From Arenimonas donghaensis DSM 18148 = HO3-R19 (lineage in GTDB: Bacteria > Pseudomonadota > Gammaproteobacteria > Xanthomonadales > Xanthomonadaceae), in assembly GCF_000743535.1 (NCBI RefSeq), contig NZ_AVCJ01000034.1:62001-126000 (forward strand): 64,000 nucleotides of DNA. The letters run 5' to 3'. The position numbers and the translations under genes are program-made. Each line of letters begins with the position of its first letter. Positions within the stretch are counted from its first letter, which is position 1. A model generated the notes under the pieces. That model was not told where the DNA came from, did not search any database, and worked only from the letters and a program-made list of their open reading frames with translations. This document shows positions 18,345 through 26,454 of this stretch, in pieces.

Positions 18345-19117
18345 GCCTGTTCCATGCCGTCCACGGCCAGGGCCAGCCCCTGGTGCTGCTGCATGGCTGG
18401 GCCATGCACGCGGGCATATTCGCCCCGCTGGTACAGGCGCTGGCCGACGATTTCGAACTGCACCTGGTCGACTTGCCCGGGCACGGCCGCAGCGCCGGGG
18501 CCGGCGTGCCGTTGCGCCTGGACGCCGCGGTCGACGCGGTCATCGCCCGGGTGCCGGCGCGCGCGCTGTGGCTGGGCTGGTCGCTCGGGGGCCTGGTCGC
18601 GCTACGCGCGGCCGCGAACCACCCGGAGGCCCTGCGCGGCCTGGTGATGCTGGCCGCCAGCCCGCGCTTCGTGCGCGGCGACGACTGGCCGGTGGGCATG
18701 GACCCGGCGGTGTTCCGCGGGTTCGGCAGCGAACTGGGCCGCGACTACCGCGGCACGCTCGACCGGTTCCTGATGCTCGAAGCCCAGGGCTCGGACCACG
18801 TCCGCGACGAACTGCGCCTGCTGCGCAACGAAGTCTTCGCCCATGGCGAGCCCGGTGCCGACATTTTGCGCGAAGGCCTCGGCCTGCTCGAAACCAGCGA
18901 CCTGCGGGCGGCGCTGCCGACCCTGGCCATGCCCAGCCTCTGGCTGGCCGGGCGCCGGGATCGCCTGGTGTCGCCGGCCGCCATGCAAACGGCGGCCGCG
19001 CTGGCGCCGGGCGCCCGCTTCCACCAGGTCGAACACGGCGGCCACGCGCCCTTCCTCACCCACGCCGACGACGTCGCCGGCGCGATCCGCGGCTTTGCCG
19101 CCGAGTGCCCGCCGTGA
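18341..19117 (+). CDS. bioH: Pimeloyl-ACP methyl ester carboxylesterase
   Basis: Removes the methyl ester from pimeloyl-ACP methyl ester, releasing the chain for BioF. The 258-aa alpha/beta hydrolase has VLLHGWAMHAGIF, the nucleophile elbow GWSLGG with Ser81, the acid residue in LAGRRDRLV and the His in HGGHAPF, the typical BioH set. It overlaps both neighbours by four bases: ATGA with bioF and GTGA with bioC. Working partner of BioC, encoded next. Confidence 0.93.
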   Translation: MSLFHAVHGQGQPLVLLHGWAMHAGIFAPLVQALADDFELHLVDLPGHGRSAGAGVPLRLDAAVDAVIARVPARALWLGWSLGGLVALRAAANHPEALRGLVMLAASPRFVRGDDWPVGMDPAVFRGFGSELGRDYRGTLDRFLMLEAQGSDHVRDELRLLRNEVFAHGEPGADILREGLGLLETSDLRAALPTLAMPSLWLAGRRDRLVSPAAMQTAAALAPGARFHQVEHGGHAPFLTHADDVAGAIRGFAAECPP

Positions 19118-19989
19118 GCGAGCTGTTCGACCGCCGCCATCTGCGCCGGGCGTTCGGCCGGGCCGCGCCGAACTACGCCGCGGTCGCGGCGCTGCAGCGC
19201 GAAGTCGAAGCCCGCCTGCTCGAACAGCTCGATTACCTCGACGACCGGCAGCCGGCCCGCATCATCGACCTGGGTTGCGGCCCCGGCCGCGCCGCGGGCG
19301 CCATGAAGAAGCGTTGGACCGGCGCCGAGGTCATCGCGATCGACGCCGCGCTGCCGATGCTGCGCGAAGTCCCGCGCCACACCCGTTTCTGGCGCCCGGT
19401 GCGGCGGATCTGCGCCGACGTCGCGGCCCTGCCGCTGGCCGACCAGAGCGCCGACGTGCTTTTCTCCAGCCTGTGCCTGCAATGGGTCGAAGACCTGCCG
19501 GCGGTGCTGGCGGAGTTCCGGCGCGTGCTTCGCCCCGACGGCCTGCTGCTGTTCTCGACCTTCGGCCCCGGCACGCTGGTCGAGTTGCGCGAAGCCTACG
19601 AAAGCGTCGGCGAAGTGCCGCCGCTGTCGCCGTTCGCGGCCATCCAGCAGGTCGGCGACGCCCTGCTGGCCTCGGGCTTCAAGGATCCGGTGATCGATCG
19701 CGATCGCTACACGCTGACCTATCCCGACCTGCGCGCACTGATGCGCGAACTGCGTGCCATCGGTGCCGGCGACGCGCGCCACGACCGCCCGCGCGGCCTC
19801 GGCGGACGGCGGCGACTGCAGCAGGTCACCGCGGCCTACGAAACATTGCGCCACGACGGCGTGCTGCCCAGCAGCTGGGAAGTGATCACCGCCCAGGCCT
19901 GGGGTCCGGCGCCGGGTGCGCCGCGGCGGTTGGCCGGCGCCGATCTCGCCAGCTTCCCGGCCGACCGCATCCCGCGCCGCCGCCGCTGA
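19114..19989 (+). CDS. bioC: Malonyl-ACP O-methyltransferase
   Basis: SAM-dependent methyltransferase that starts pimelate synthesis by methylating malonyl-ACP, disguising it for fatty-acid elongation. The start is GTG at 19114, overlapping the bioH TGA in GTGA. The protein opens with DRRHLRRAFGRAAPNY, the characteristic BioC N terminus. The SAM-binding loop IIDLGCGPG (about residues 49-57) and LCLQWVEDLPAVLAEFRRVL follow. At 291 aa it is slightly longer than E. coli BioC and ends in an Arg-rich tail. Last gene of the biotin cluster; bioA and bioD are not in the window. Confidence 0.93.
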   Translation: MSELFDRRHLRRAFGRAAPNYAAVAALQREVEARLLEQLDYLDDRQPARIIDLGCGPGRAAGAMKKRWTGAEVIAIDAALPMLREVPRHTRFWRPVRRICADVAALPLADQSADVLFSSLCLQWVEDLPAVLAEFRRVLRPDGLLLFSTFGPGTLVELREAYESVGEVPPLSPFAAIQQVGDALLASGFKDPVIDRDRYTLTYPDLRALMRELRAIGAGDARHDRPRGLGGRRRLQQVTAAYETLRHDGVLPSSWEVITAQAWGPAPGAPRRLAGADLASFPADRIPRRRR

Positions 19990-20042
19990 TTCGCCGACGG
20001 CGCTAGACTGCCCCGGACCCCCGGCTTCGATGGAGATCCGAC

Positions 20043-20759
20043 ATGCCTGCTTTCCGACTGCCCGCGCTCGCCGCGGCGATTGCCCTGACCCTGGCCGCCT
20101 GTGCCGGCCCGGTGCGTGACGTCCGCCCCGTGGCGCAGGAAGACCCGCTGCTGGGCCAGGACTGGCGTCTGGTCAAGGCGCCCGACGGTCGCAGCCTGCC
20201 CACCCAGGGCGCGGGCTCGGCGATGCTGCGCTTCTCGCCCTCGCGTTTCTCGATGACCGGCCCGTGCAACGACCATGGCGGCGCCTGGTCGCGCCAGGGC
20301 GATCAACTGGTGCTCGGCGGCGAAGCCGGTGCCATCGTCAGCACCAAGCGCGGCTGCCCGGGCGAACTGATGGCGCGCGAGTCGGCGCTGCTGACGGCGC
20401 TGCAGCAGCCGCTGACGCTTGATTTCGACCGTACCCGCCTGGCCCTGGTGGCCGCCGACGGTGCCCGCTGGACCTTTGACAGCCAGGACGTGCCCACCAG
20501 TGCCGGTCGCGAGCGCATCGTGCTGGTCTCCGGCCAGCGCAAACCGTGCACCGGCGTCGCGCCGATGCAGTGCCTGCAGGTCCGCACGGAGCCGGGCGCA
20601 CCCTGGCAGCACTTCTACGGCGACATCGAAGGCTTCAGCTGGCAGGAAGGCGTGGACTACGTGCTGCGCATCCGCGAGTACACCGTCGCCACTCCGCCGG
20701 CCGATGGCAGTTCCCGCCGGTGGGTGCTCGAGGAAATCCTCGATCGCAGCAAGCCCTGA
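20043..20759 (+). CDS. META / DUF4377 domain lipoprotein
   Basis: A 238-aa envelope lipoprotein. The signal peptide ends in the lipobox LAAC (Cys20). Residues of about 35-135 form a META (HslJ-like) domain, recognised by WRLVKAPDG, the GPCNDHGGAW core and STKRGC. A second domain of the DUF4377 type follows (PCTGVAPMQCLQVR, with IEGFSWQEGVDYVLRI). HslJ-type proteins are linked to heat-shock and novobiocin responses, but the function is not settled. It is separated by 53 nt from bioC and is probably transcribed on its own. Confidence 0.8.
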   Translation: MPAFRLPALAAAIALTLAACAGPVRDVRPVAQEDPLLGQDWRLVKAPDGRSLPTQGAGSAMLRFSPSRFSMTGPCNDHGGAWSRQGDQLVLGGEAGAIVSTKRGCPGELMARESALLTALQQPLTLDFDRTRLALVAADGARWTFDSQDVPTSAGRERIVLVSGQRKPCTGVAPMQCLQVRTEPGAPWQHFYGDIEGFSWQEGVDYVLRIREYTVATPPADGSSRRWVLEEILDRSKP

Positions 20760-20772
20760 TGCCCCGGCTCGC

Positions 20773-21201
20773 TCAGGCCGAGACCTGGGCGACCCAGTCC
20801 TCGAGGTTGTAGTAGTTGCTCACGCGCGCGATCAGTCCGTCGCGCACGTCGAAGAAGGCGCCGCCTGGCAGCACGTATCGCTGGCCGCTGGCGGGCGGCA
20901 GGCCTTCGTCGGTGGCCAGGTACTGGCCGTGCACGACGTATTCGGCGGCAGCCCGGTCGCCGGATTCATTGGCCATGACGACGATGTCGCGAAGCTGTTC
21001 GCGGTAGCTGCGTGACATCCTTGCCAGGAATTGCACGAAGGCGGCCTTGCCGCTTTCGCGGGCGCCCTGGTTCACGTCGTGGGCGACGTCGTCGGTCAGC
21101 AGGTCGAGCATGGCGGCGTCGTCGCCGCGGTTGAAGGCGGCGTAGTAGGCCAGCACCAGTTCGATGGCGCGGTCGGATTGGCGGGTGCCGTCGACGATCA
21201 T
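20773..21201 (-). CDS. SnoaL-like (NTF2-fold) protein
   Basis: A 142-aa cytoplasmic protein with the cone-shaped NTF2 fold of the ketosteroid-isomerase/SnoaL superfamily. Helix 1 contains ELVLAYYAAFNRGD, the strand LLTDDVAHDVNQG places an Asp in the pocket, and the C-terminal strands are GAFFDVRDGLIARVSNYYN. Such proteins are isomerases, hydrolases or small-molecule binders; no substrate can be inferred. It starts 13 nt after the PLP dehydratase gene on the same strand and probably shares its transcript. Confidence 0.8.
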   Translation of the reverse strand: MIVDGTRQSDRAIELVLAYYAAFNRGDDAAMLDLLTDDVAHDVNQGARESGKAAFVQFLARMSRSYREQLRDIVVMANESGDRAAAEYVVHGQYLATDEGLPPASGQRYVLPGGAFFDVRDGLIARVSNYYNLEDWVAQVSA

Positions 21202-21214
21202 GGCGTTTCTCGCT

Positions 21215-22165
21215 TTACCAGGGCAGGGCGTCGAGATCGACGTTGCCGCCCGAGAGGATAAGCCCGACGCGCTTGCCGGCGAAGTGCCCCGGGTGGCGGC
21301 GCACGGCCGCCAGCACGGTGGCCGACGAGGGTTCGATGACCTGTCGCAGCCGCATCCAGGCTTCCCGCATCGCCGCGACGACCTCCGCGTCCGACACCAG
21401 CAGCACGGTCACCGCGTGTTCGCGCAGCAGCGCCAGGTTGGGCGCCCCCAGGGTGGCGCGCAGGCCGTCGCAGAGCGTGTCCGGCACCATATCCGTGACG
21501 TGCCGGCCCTGGCGCAGTGATTCGAAGGCATCCGCGGCACCCTCGGGTTCGGCGGCGAACACCGCCAGGCCGGGCTGACGGCCGGCGGCGGCGATCGCAC
21601 TGCCACCGGCCAGGCCGCCGCCGCCAAGCGGCACGACCAGCGCGTCCAGGTGACCGGCCTCGGCCAGCAGTTCCAGGGCCGCCGTACCCTGGCCGGCGAT
21701 CACGTGCGGGTCGGCATACGGATGCACCAGCGTGGCGCCGGTTTCGGCCTGAAGGCGCGCGGTCGTCGACTCGCGTGCGGCCAGGGTGGGCGCGCAGCGA
21801 TGCACGGTCGCGCCCTGGGCCTGGATGTTGGCCAGCTTGGATGCCACCGCGCCTTCGGGCACGACCACGTGGGCAGGGATGCCACGCACGCCCGCGGCCA
21901 TCGCCAGCGCGGCGCCGTGGTTGCCCGACGAGTGCGTGATTACCCCGCGCGCGGCAACGGCGTCGTCCAGGGCCATCACCGCATTGCAGGCGCCACGGAA
22001 CTTGAACGCACCCACGTGCTGCAGGTGTTCGGCCTTGAACAGCAGCGTCGCGCCGGCCCAGCGATCGAGTTCGGCGCAATGCAGCACCGGCGTGCGCACG
22101 GCATGCGGCGCGATGCGTGCGGCGGCCGCTAGCAGGTCGTCGAAGACAGGGGTGTCGTTTGGCAT
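21215..22165 (-). CDS. Threonine/serine dehydratase or serine racemase-like PLP enzyme
   Basis: A 316-aa fold-type II PLP enzyme. The PLP lysine is Lys55 in GAFKFRGACNA, the phosphate-cradle loop is GGGGLAGG, and SSGNHG is the asparagine loop. No C-terminal ACT/regulatory domain is present, so it is the short catabolic or racemase-like form rather than biosynthetic IlvA. Likely deaminates threonine or serine to the 2-oxo acid; some relatives racemise serine or act on threo-3-hydroxyaspartate. It is divergent from pepN and first in a probable two-gene unit with the SnoaL-like gene. Confidence 0.88.
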   Translation of the reverse strand: MPNDTPVFDDLLAAAARIAPHAVRTPVLHCAELDRWAGATLLFKAEHLQHVGAFKFRGACNAVMALDDAVAARGVITHSSGNHGAALAMAAGVRGIPAHVVVPEGAVASKLANIQAQGATVHRCAPTLAARESTTARLQAETGATLVHPYADPHVIAGQGTAALELLAEAGHLDALVVPLGGGGLAGGSAIAAAGRQPGLAVFAAEPEGAADAFESLRQGRHVTDMVPDTLCDGLRATLGAPNLALLREHAVTVLLVSDAEVVAAMREAWMRLRQVIEPSSATVLAAVRRHPGHFAGKRVGLILSGGNVDLDALPW

Positions 22166-22233
22166 GGGCAGGGCTTCAGGAAGCGCGTGCTAGCCTAGCA
22201 AAAGTCTGCAGTTTCCCCGGATGTTCCATTTTT

Positions 22234-24843
22234 ATGATCCAGTCCCGAGGCGATGGCCACGTCCATCTCGCCGACTACCGCGCACCGGCCTGGCGCGTTT
22301 CCTTGGCCGAACTTGAGTTCGAGCTCGATCCTGCCGCCACCGTCGTGGCGGCGCGCCTGCACCTGTCGCCGGACGCCGACCAGCCGGGCCAGCCCCTGGA
22401 ACTGGACGGGGAAGGCCTGGAGCTGCTGTCGATCAGCGTCGATGGCCAATCGCTGCCGGCCGGACGCTTCGTTTACGACGGCCACCGCCTGACCGTGCAC
22501 GGCCTGTCCGGCGACTGCGAGCTGGCCACGCGCGTGCGCATCCATCCGGAAAACAACACCCGGCTCGAAGGTCTCTACCGCAGCGGATCGCTGCTGCTCA
22601 CCCAGTGCGAAGCCCAGGGCTTCCGCCGCATCACCTTCATGGCCGACCGCCCGGACGTGATGCCGCGCTGGCGGATCGTCCTGCGTGCGAACCGCGAGGC
22701 CTTCCCGGTGCTGCTGGCGAACGGCAACCCGCTGGCCAGCCAGGACCTGGGCGACGGCCGTCACGAAGCCACCTGGGAGAACCCGCATCCCACGCCGGCC
22801 TACCTGTTCGCCATCGCCGCCGGTCCGCTCGAACGCGTCAGCCGCCAGCTCCGGACCGCCGAGGGCCGCGACGTCGAGATCAACGTCTGGGCCGAGCCGT
22901 CCGACGTCCCGCGCTGCCAGTACGCCCTGGGCGCGGTCGAACGCGCGCTGCGCTGGGACGAAAAACGCTTCGGGCGCTGCTACGACCTGGACGTGTTCAA
23001 TGTGGTCGCTGCCCAGGACTTCACCATGGGTGCGATGGAAAACAAGGGCCTGAACATCTTCAACGCCCGCTACATCCTGGCCGACGAGGCCACCGCCACC
23101 GATGCCGACTTCCTCGCCATCGAATCGGTGGTGGCGCACGAATACCTGCACAACTGGTCGGGCAACCGGGTCACCCTTCGCGACTGGTTCCAGCTCTCGC
23201 TCAAGGAAGGGCTCACTGTGTTCCGCGACACCGAGTTCAGTGCCGACCTGCACTCGCGTGCGCTCAAGCGCATCGAAGTCGTGCGGCTGCTGCGCGCCCG
23301 CCAGTTCGCCGAAGACGCCGGCGCGCTCGCGCACCCGGTGCGACCGGCGCGCTACAAGGAAATCAGCAACTTCTACACGCTGACCATCTACGAAAAGGGC
23401 GCCGAGATCATCCGCGTGCTGCACACCCTGGTGGGTGAAGAAACCTTCCGCGCCGGCATGGACCGCTATTTCGCCGAAAACGACGGCAAGGCGGCGACCC
23501 TGGAAGACTTCATCGACGCCCACGCCCAGGCCAGCGGCCGCGACCTGTCTGGTTTCGCCCGCTGGTACGCGCAGGCCGGCACGCCCACGGTGTCCATCGC
23601 CGCGGACTTCGACGAGGCCAGCGGCGACTACACGCTCACCATCGACCAGGCGACCCCGCCGACGCCTGGCCAGCCGGACAAGCAGCCGCTGGTCATCCCG
23701 TTGCGCTACGTGCTGTACGACGCCCAGGGCGCGGTCATCAGCGCCGCGCCGGAAGCCGACGCCCCGGTGCGCGACGGCCTGGTCGAGCTCAGCCAGGCAC
23801 GCCACGTGCTGCGCTGGCGCGGCCTGCGCGGCAAGCCGCTGCCCGCCTTCAACCAGGGTTTCGCCGCCCCGGTGAAACTGCAGTTCGACTACGGCGTCGA
23901 CGAACTGGCCCGCCTGGCCCGGCTCGAGCGCGATGCCTTCAACCGTTGGGACCTCATCCAGCAGTTGGCCAGCGAAGCATTGCTGGGGGATGCCGATGCG
24001 GAAGCGGCAACGGGCGCGCTTTCCGATGCCCTGGCAGACCTGCTGGCGGACGCCGGCGCCGACCCGGCCTTCGTCGCCGAGTGCCTGGCGCTTCCCGATT
24101 TCGACACCCTGGCCGAACAGGTCGCGGAAGTGGACGTGCAGGGCCTGGTCGGCCGGCGCGAAGAGCTGCTCGACCGCCTGGCCGAAGACCAGGTCGAACG
24201 CCTGCAGTCCCGTTACGAATCACTGGCCGCGGCAGCGCGCGAAGGCCTCTCGGGCCAGGCGATGTCCGCCCGCGCGCTGCGCAATGCCTGCCTGTCCTGG
24301 CTGACCCGGCTCGATCCCGAGGCCCGGCTGGCCCGGGCCCAGTTCGACGCCGGCGGCACGATGACCGAACGCATCGTGGCCTTGCGCTGCCTGCTGCATT
24401 TCCGTGCGCCTGGCGCCGAATCGGCCCTGGCCGCGTTCCGGGAAGCGCATGCGACCGATCCGCTGGTCACCGATAAGTGGATCGGCCTGGTGGCCACCCG
24501 CCCGCACCCGGAGGCCCTGGACGACGTGCGGGGGCTCATGGCCTCGACCTGGTGGAAGCCGGCCAACCCCAACCGCGTTCGTGCCCTGGTCGGCAGCCTG
24601 GCCCGGTCCAATCCGCTGGCCTTCCATCGCCGCGACGGCGGCGGCTACCAACTGGTCGCCAGCCAGGTCGCCGCGCTCGATCCGGTGAACCCCCAGGTCG
24701 CCGCCCGCCTGCTCGGGGCCTTCGAAAGCTGGCGTCGCTGGGCTTCGCCCCAGCGCGACCAGGCGCGCGAGGCCCTGGTTTCCCTGCAGGGGCGGCTGCA
24801 GTCGCCCGACGGTCGCGACCTGCTCGAGCGCCTCCTGGACTGA
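22234..24843 (+). CDS. pepN: Aminopeptidase N
   Basis: Zinc metallo-aminopeptidase of the M1 family acting in cytoplasmic peptide turnover. The 869-aa protein has the substrate-binding GAMEN motif at residues 266-270. The zinc site HEYLH (His302, Glu303, His306) is followed by the third ligand in KEGLTVFRDTEF about 18 residues on. The gammaproteobacterial DUF3458 and ARM-like C-terminal regions follow. The frame is open upstream, but ATG 22234 (MIQSRGDGHVHLADYRAPAW) matches the normal PepN start, whose YRAP motif comes soon after. Confidence 0.95.
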   Translation: MIQSRGDGHVHLADYRAPAWRVSLAELEFELDPAATVVAARLHLSPDADQPGQPLELDGEGLELLSISVDGQSLPAGRFVYDGHRLTVHGLSGDCELATRVRIHPENNTRLEGLYRSGSLLLTQCEAQGFRRITFMADRPDVMPRWRIVLRANREAFPVLLANGNPLASQDLGDGRHEATWENPHPTPAYLFAIAAGPLERVSRQLRTAEGRDVEINVWAEPSDVPRCQYALGAVERALRWDEKRFGRCYDLDVFNVVAAQDFTMGAMENKGLNIFNARYILADEATATDADFLAIESVVAHEYLHNWSGNRVTLRDWFQLSLKEGLTVFRDTEFSADLHSRALKRIEVVRLLRARQFAEDAGALAHPVRPARYKEISNFYTLTIYEKGAEIIRVLHTLVGEETFRAGMDRYFAENDGKAATLEDFIDAHAQASGRDLSGFARWYAQAGTPTVSIAADFDEASGDYTLTIDQATPPTPGQPDKQPLVIPLRYVLYDAQGAVISAAPEADAPVRDGLVELSQARHVLRWRGLRGKPLPAFNQGFAAPVKLQFDYGVDELARLARLERDAFNRWDLIQQLASEALLGDADAEAATGALSDALADLLADAGADPAFVAECLALPDFDTLAEQVAEVDVQGLVGRREELLDRLAEDQVERLQSRYESLAAAAREGLSGQAMSARALRNACLSWLTRLDPEARLARAQFDAGGTMTERIVALRCLLHFRAPGAESALAAFREAHATDPLVTDKWIGLVATRPHPEALDDVRGLMASTWWKPANPNRVRALVGSLARSNPLAFHRRDGGGYQLVASQVAALDPVNPQVAARLLGAFESWRRWASPQRDQAREALVSLQGRLQSPDGRDLLERLLD

Positions 24844-24844
24844 C

Positions 24845-24868
24845 ACCGGTTCGAACGAGCCGGTTCTT
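24845..24868 (+). terminator. Weak terminator after pepN
   Basis: An imperfect stem ACCGGTTCG / CGAGCCGGT (one G-U pair) with a very short loop, then TTCTT, lies directly behind the pepN stop codon. The T run is poor. Confidence 0.35.
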
Positions 24869-24951
24869 CACACCGCGCTGCCGTCCGGGCGAATTAAGGG
24901 GGTATTCACCCCCTGGCGCCAAGACTGCCCCGCATGACTCGGGGATATGCC

Positions 24952-26028
24952 ATGAAACGCCTGTTCGCACTGCTCGTCCCGCTTCTCGCGCTAACCGGCT
25001 GCGCGACCTACGGGGATGGCTACTATCGCGACCGCACGGTCTATCGCGACGGGGGCTATTACTACCCCGCCTACGATGGCGAAGGCGACTACTACTACGG
25101 CGCCGACCGGGGCTACGACTACGATTACCACTACAGCAGCGGCATCGGTTACGGCTACGGCTACACGCCGTTCTGGGGCCTGGACCGCTACCGCTGCCGC
25201 AGCTATTACGGCTGCGTGCCGACCTGGGGCGGTTATTACCCGTATCACTATTCCCCGGGCTGGAGCTTTTCCATCGGCAACACCTGGGGCTGGGGCAATC
25301 TCGGCTGGTACGGTGGTTACAACTACTACCACCGCCCGCGCTATCGCGACCGCAACCCGCGTCCGGACTACCCGTACTACGGCAACGAAGGCAACTACGA
25401 CCGCTGGCCGCAGCCGATGCCCAAGCCGCGCCCGGACCGCTACCGTCCCGTGCAGGACCGTGCACCGCCGGCGTCGCGCCCCGGTTACCCCGGCACCACG
25501 GCGCCGCGGCCGATCGTGCGTGGAGAACCGGCCCGCGACCCGTCGCTGCGGCCGGTGACCAAGCCGGCACCGGCCGTCGGTGGCCAGGCGCGGCCGAAAC
25601 CGGACCCCGCGGACCGCTTCGACCGGAGTCCGCGTCCCTACACCAAGCCGGCCGAGGCCGGGCAAGGCGAGCCGCTGCCGCGGCCGCGCTATCGCCAGCC
25701 AGTGCGCGGCGAACCGATCAGCGCCCCGTATCCGCGCGCCAGCGCGCCGGTGCAGCCGGCGCCGGCCCGGGCAGGCGGTCCGCGCATGCGGTATCCGGAG
25801 CCGGTGCGGTCACAGCCGCGGCAGTCGGTCAGCCCGTCGGCCCCGGACCTGCGCCAGGCCCAGGGCGAACGCCGCATGCAGCCGCCCCGGCCAGCGCCCC
25901 AGGCCCGTCCGGCGCCCATGCCCCGGGCCGAGCCCATGGCCAAGCCGGCTCCGCGGCAGGCAGCGCCTGCGCCGCGCCCGCAAGTGAGAACCCGGTCACA
26001 AAACAGAACATCAGATGAGGAACAGTAG
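24952..26028 (+). CDS. Tyr/Gly-rich then Pro/Arg-rich lipoprotein
   Basis: A 358-aa lipoprotein of unknown function. The signal peptide ends in LTGC (Cys17). Residues of about 20-140 are extraordinarily rich in Tyr, Gly and Asp (many YGYGY, YYYP and YDYD runs) and include two Cys in YRCRSYYGC. The remaining two thirds are low-complexity Pro/Arg/Ala sequence of the kind that lies along peptidoglycan or binds polyanions. The start MKRLFALLV is chosen over an ATG six codons upstream because it gives the cleaner signal peptide. Codon bias and GC match the neighbourhood. No family is recognised with confidence. Confidence 0.65.
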   Translation: MKRLFALLVPLLALTGCATYGDGYYRDRTVYRDGGYYYPAYDGEGDYYYGADRGYDYDYHYSSGIGYGYGYTPFWGLDRYRCRSYYGCVPTWGGYYPYHYSPGWSFSIGNTWGWGNLGWYGGYNYYHRPRYRDRNPRPDYPYYGNEGNYDRWPQPMPKPRPDRYRPVQDRAPPASRPGYPGTTAPRPIVRGEPARDPSLRPVTKPAPAVGGQARPKPDPADRFDRSPRPYTKPAEAGQGEPLPRPRYRQPVRGEPISAPYPRASAPVQPAPARAGGPRMRYPEPVRSQPRQSVSPSAPDLRQAQGERRMQPPRPAPQARPAPMPRAEPMAKPAPRQAAPAPRPQVRTRSQNRTSDEEQ

Positions 26029-26097
26029 GGTCTTGGGGCCATTCGGGATTGCGTCACCCCGGACGGCGGAGCATCCTACGGACGCCGACTGACACTT

Positions 26098-26116
26098 TGC
26101 GTCACGTTGTGACGCA
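26098..26116. repeat. TGCGTCAC inverted repeat, third half-site nearby
   Basis: TGCGTCAC-GTT-GTGACGCA is a perfect 8-bp inverted repeat with a 3-nt spacer. The same octamer occurs once more at 26050-26057. No T run follows on either strand, so a protein-binding site is more likely than a terminator. Confidence 0.45.
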
Positions 26117-26242
26117 GGGGTGGTTGAACCCTCTGTTCGGCGTCCGGCATCAGGTCCCCTGGATTCCCCCTGTTCCAAGACCCGCCGGGCGCCGACTTTA
26201 ACCCCGCAGCGCCGTGGACTTTCCGGATCGCTGCAGAAAGCC

Positions 26243-26284
26243 AAAAAAAAGGGCCTGGCGTTCCCCCCCGGGAACGCCAGGCCC
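26243..26284 (-). terminator. Very strong leftward Rho-independent terminator
   Basis: A perfect 14-bp stem (GGGCCTGGCGTTCC and its complement) with a 6-nt loop is followed on the minus strand by eight T residues (26250-26243). On the plus strand the A run precedes the hairpin and no T run follows, so it can only work leftward. No minus-strand protein gene ends here. Confidence 0.93.
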
Positions 26285-26361
26285 TGGCATCCCTACCGCG
26301 CGCCTGACCAGCCCCTGTTCAGTCTGGTCGACGCCCCCCGGCGTTGGCCGCGGTAGGTGCC
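26243..26361 (-). ncRNA. Predicted sigma-54-dependent structured small RNA
   Basis: A 119-nt minus-strand RNA is predicted from four independent signals. First, a near-consensus sigma-54 promoter lies just upstream; counting 12 nt on from its -12 GC puts the start at 26361. Second, the RNA's first 13 nt (GGCACCTACCGCG) pair with CGCGGTAGG-(GA)-TGCC at 26300-26286, leaving a two-nt bulge. Third, inside this closing stem lie two hairpins, ACGCC-GGGG-GGCGT (26344-26331) and GACCAG-N12-CTGGTC (26329-26306). Fourth, a 14-bp terminator hairpin and eight U residues follow directly. There is no convincing reading frame. It does not match 6S, SRP or tmRNA patterns I know. It is divergent from mnmG, and the promoter lies in the mnmG upstream region. 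Confidence 0.62.
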
Positions 26362-26370
26362 TTGGGGTTT

Positions 26371-26389
26371 AAGCAGGAAGCGTGCCAAG
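26371..26389 (-). promoter_or_regulatory. Sigma-54 (-24/-12) promoter
   Basis: Minus-strand CTTGGCACG-CTTC-CTGCTT. The -24 element TGGCACG is perfect, the spacer is the correct four bases, and the -12 element is CTGCT against the consensus TTGCW. The invariant GG and GC dinucleotides are separated by the required 10 nt. The predicted start is G at 26361. A second TTGGCA lies upstream at 26399-26394. Enhancer-binding sites would be expected further right, within the start of mnmG. Confidence 0.65.
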
Positions 26390-26454
26390 CAGATGCCAAG
26401 GTGCGCGGCCGATCCCCAGGGCGGATAATCGCGGCCCACCACCGGACTCCGACC

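Noticed and set aside
26251-26284. Hairpin read as a terminator for the plus-strand lipoprotein gene
   Set aside because: On the plus strand the A run precedes the hairpin and no T run follows, so it cannot terminate rightward transcripts in the standard way.
26286-26361. 6S RNA, SRP RNA or tmRNA at this place
   Set aside because: The fold and the conserved internal sequences of those RNAs (for example the GGAAGGAAGCA of SRP RNA) are absent.
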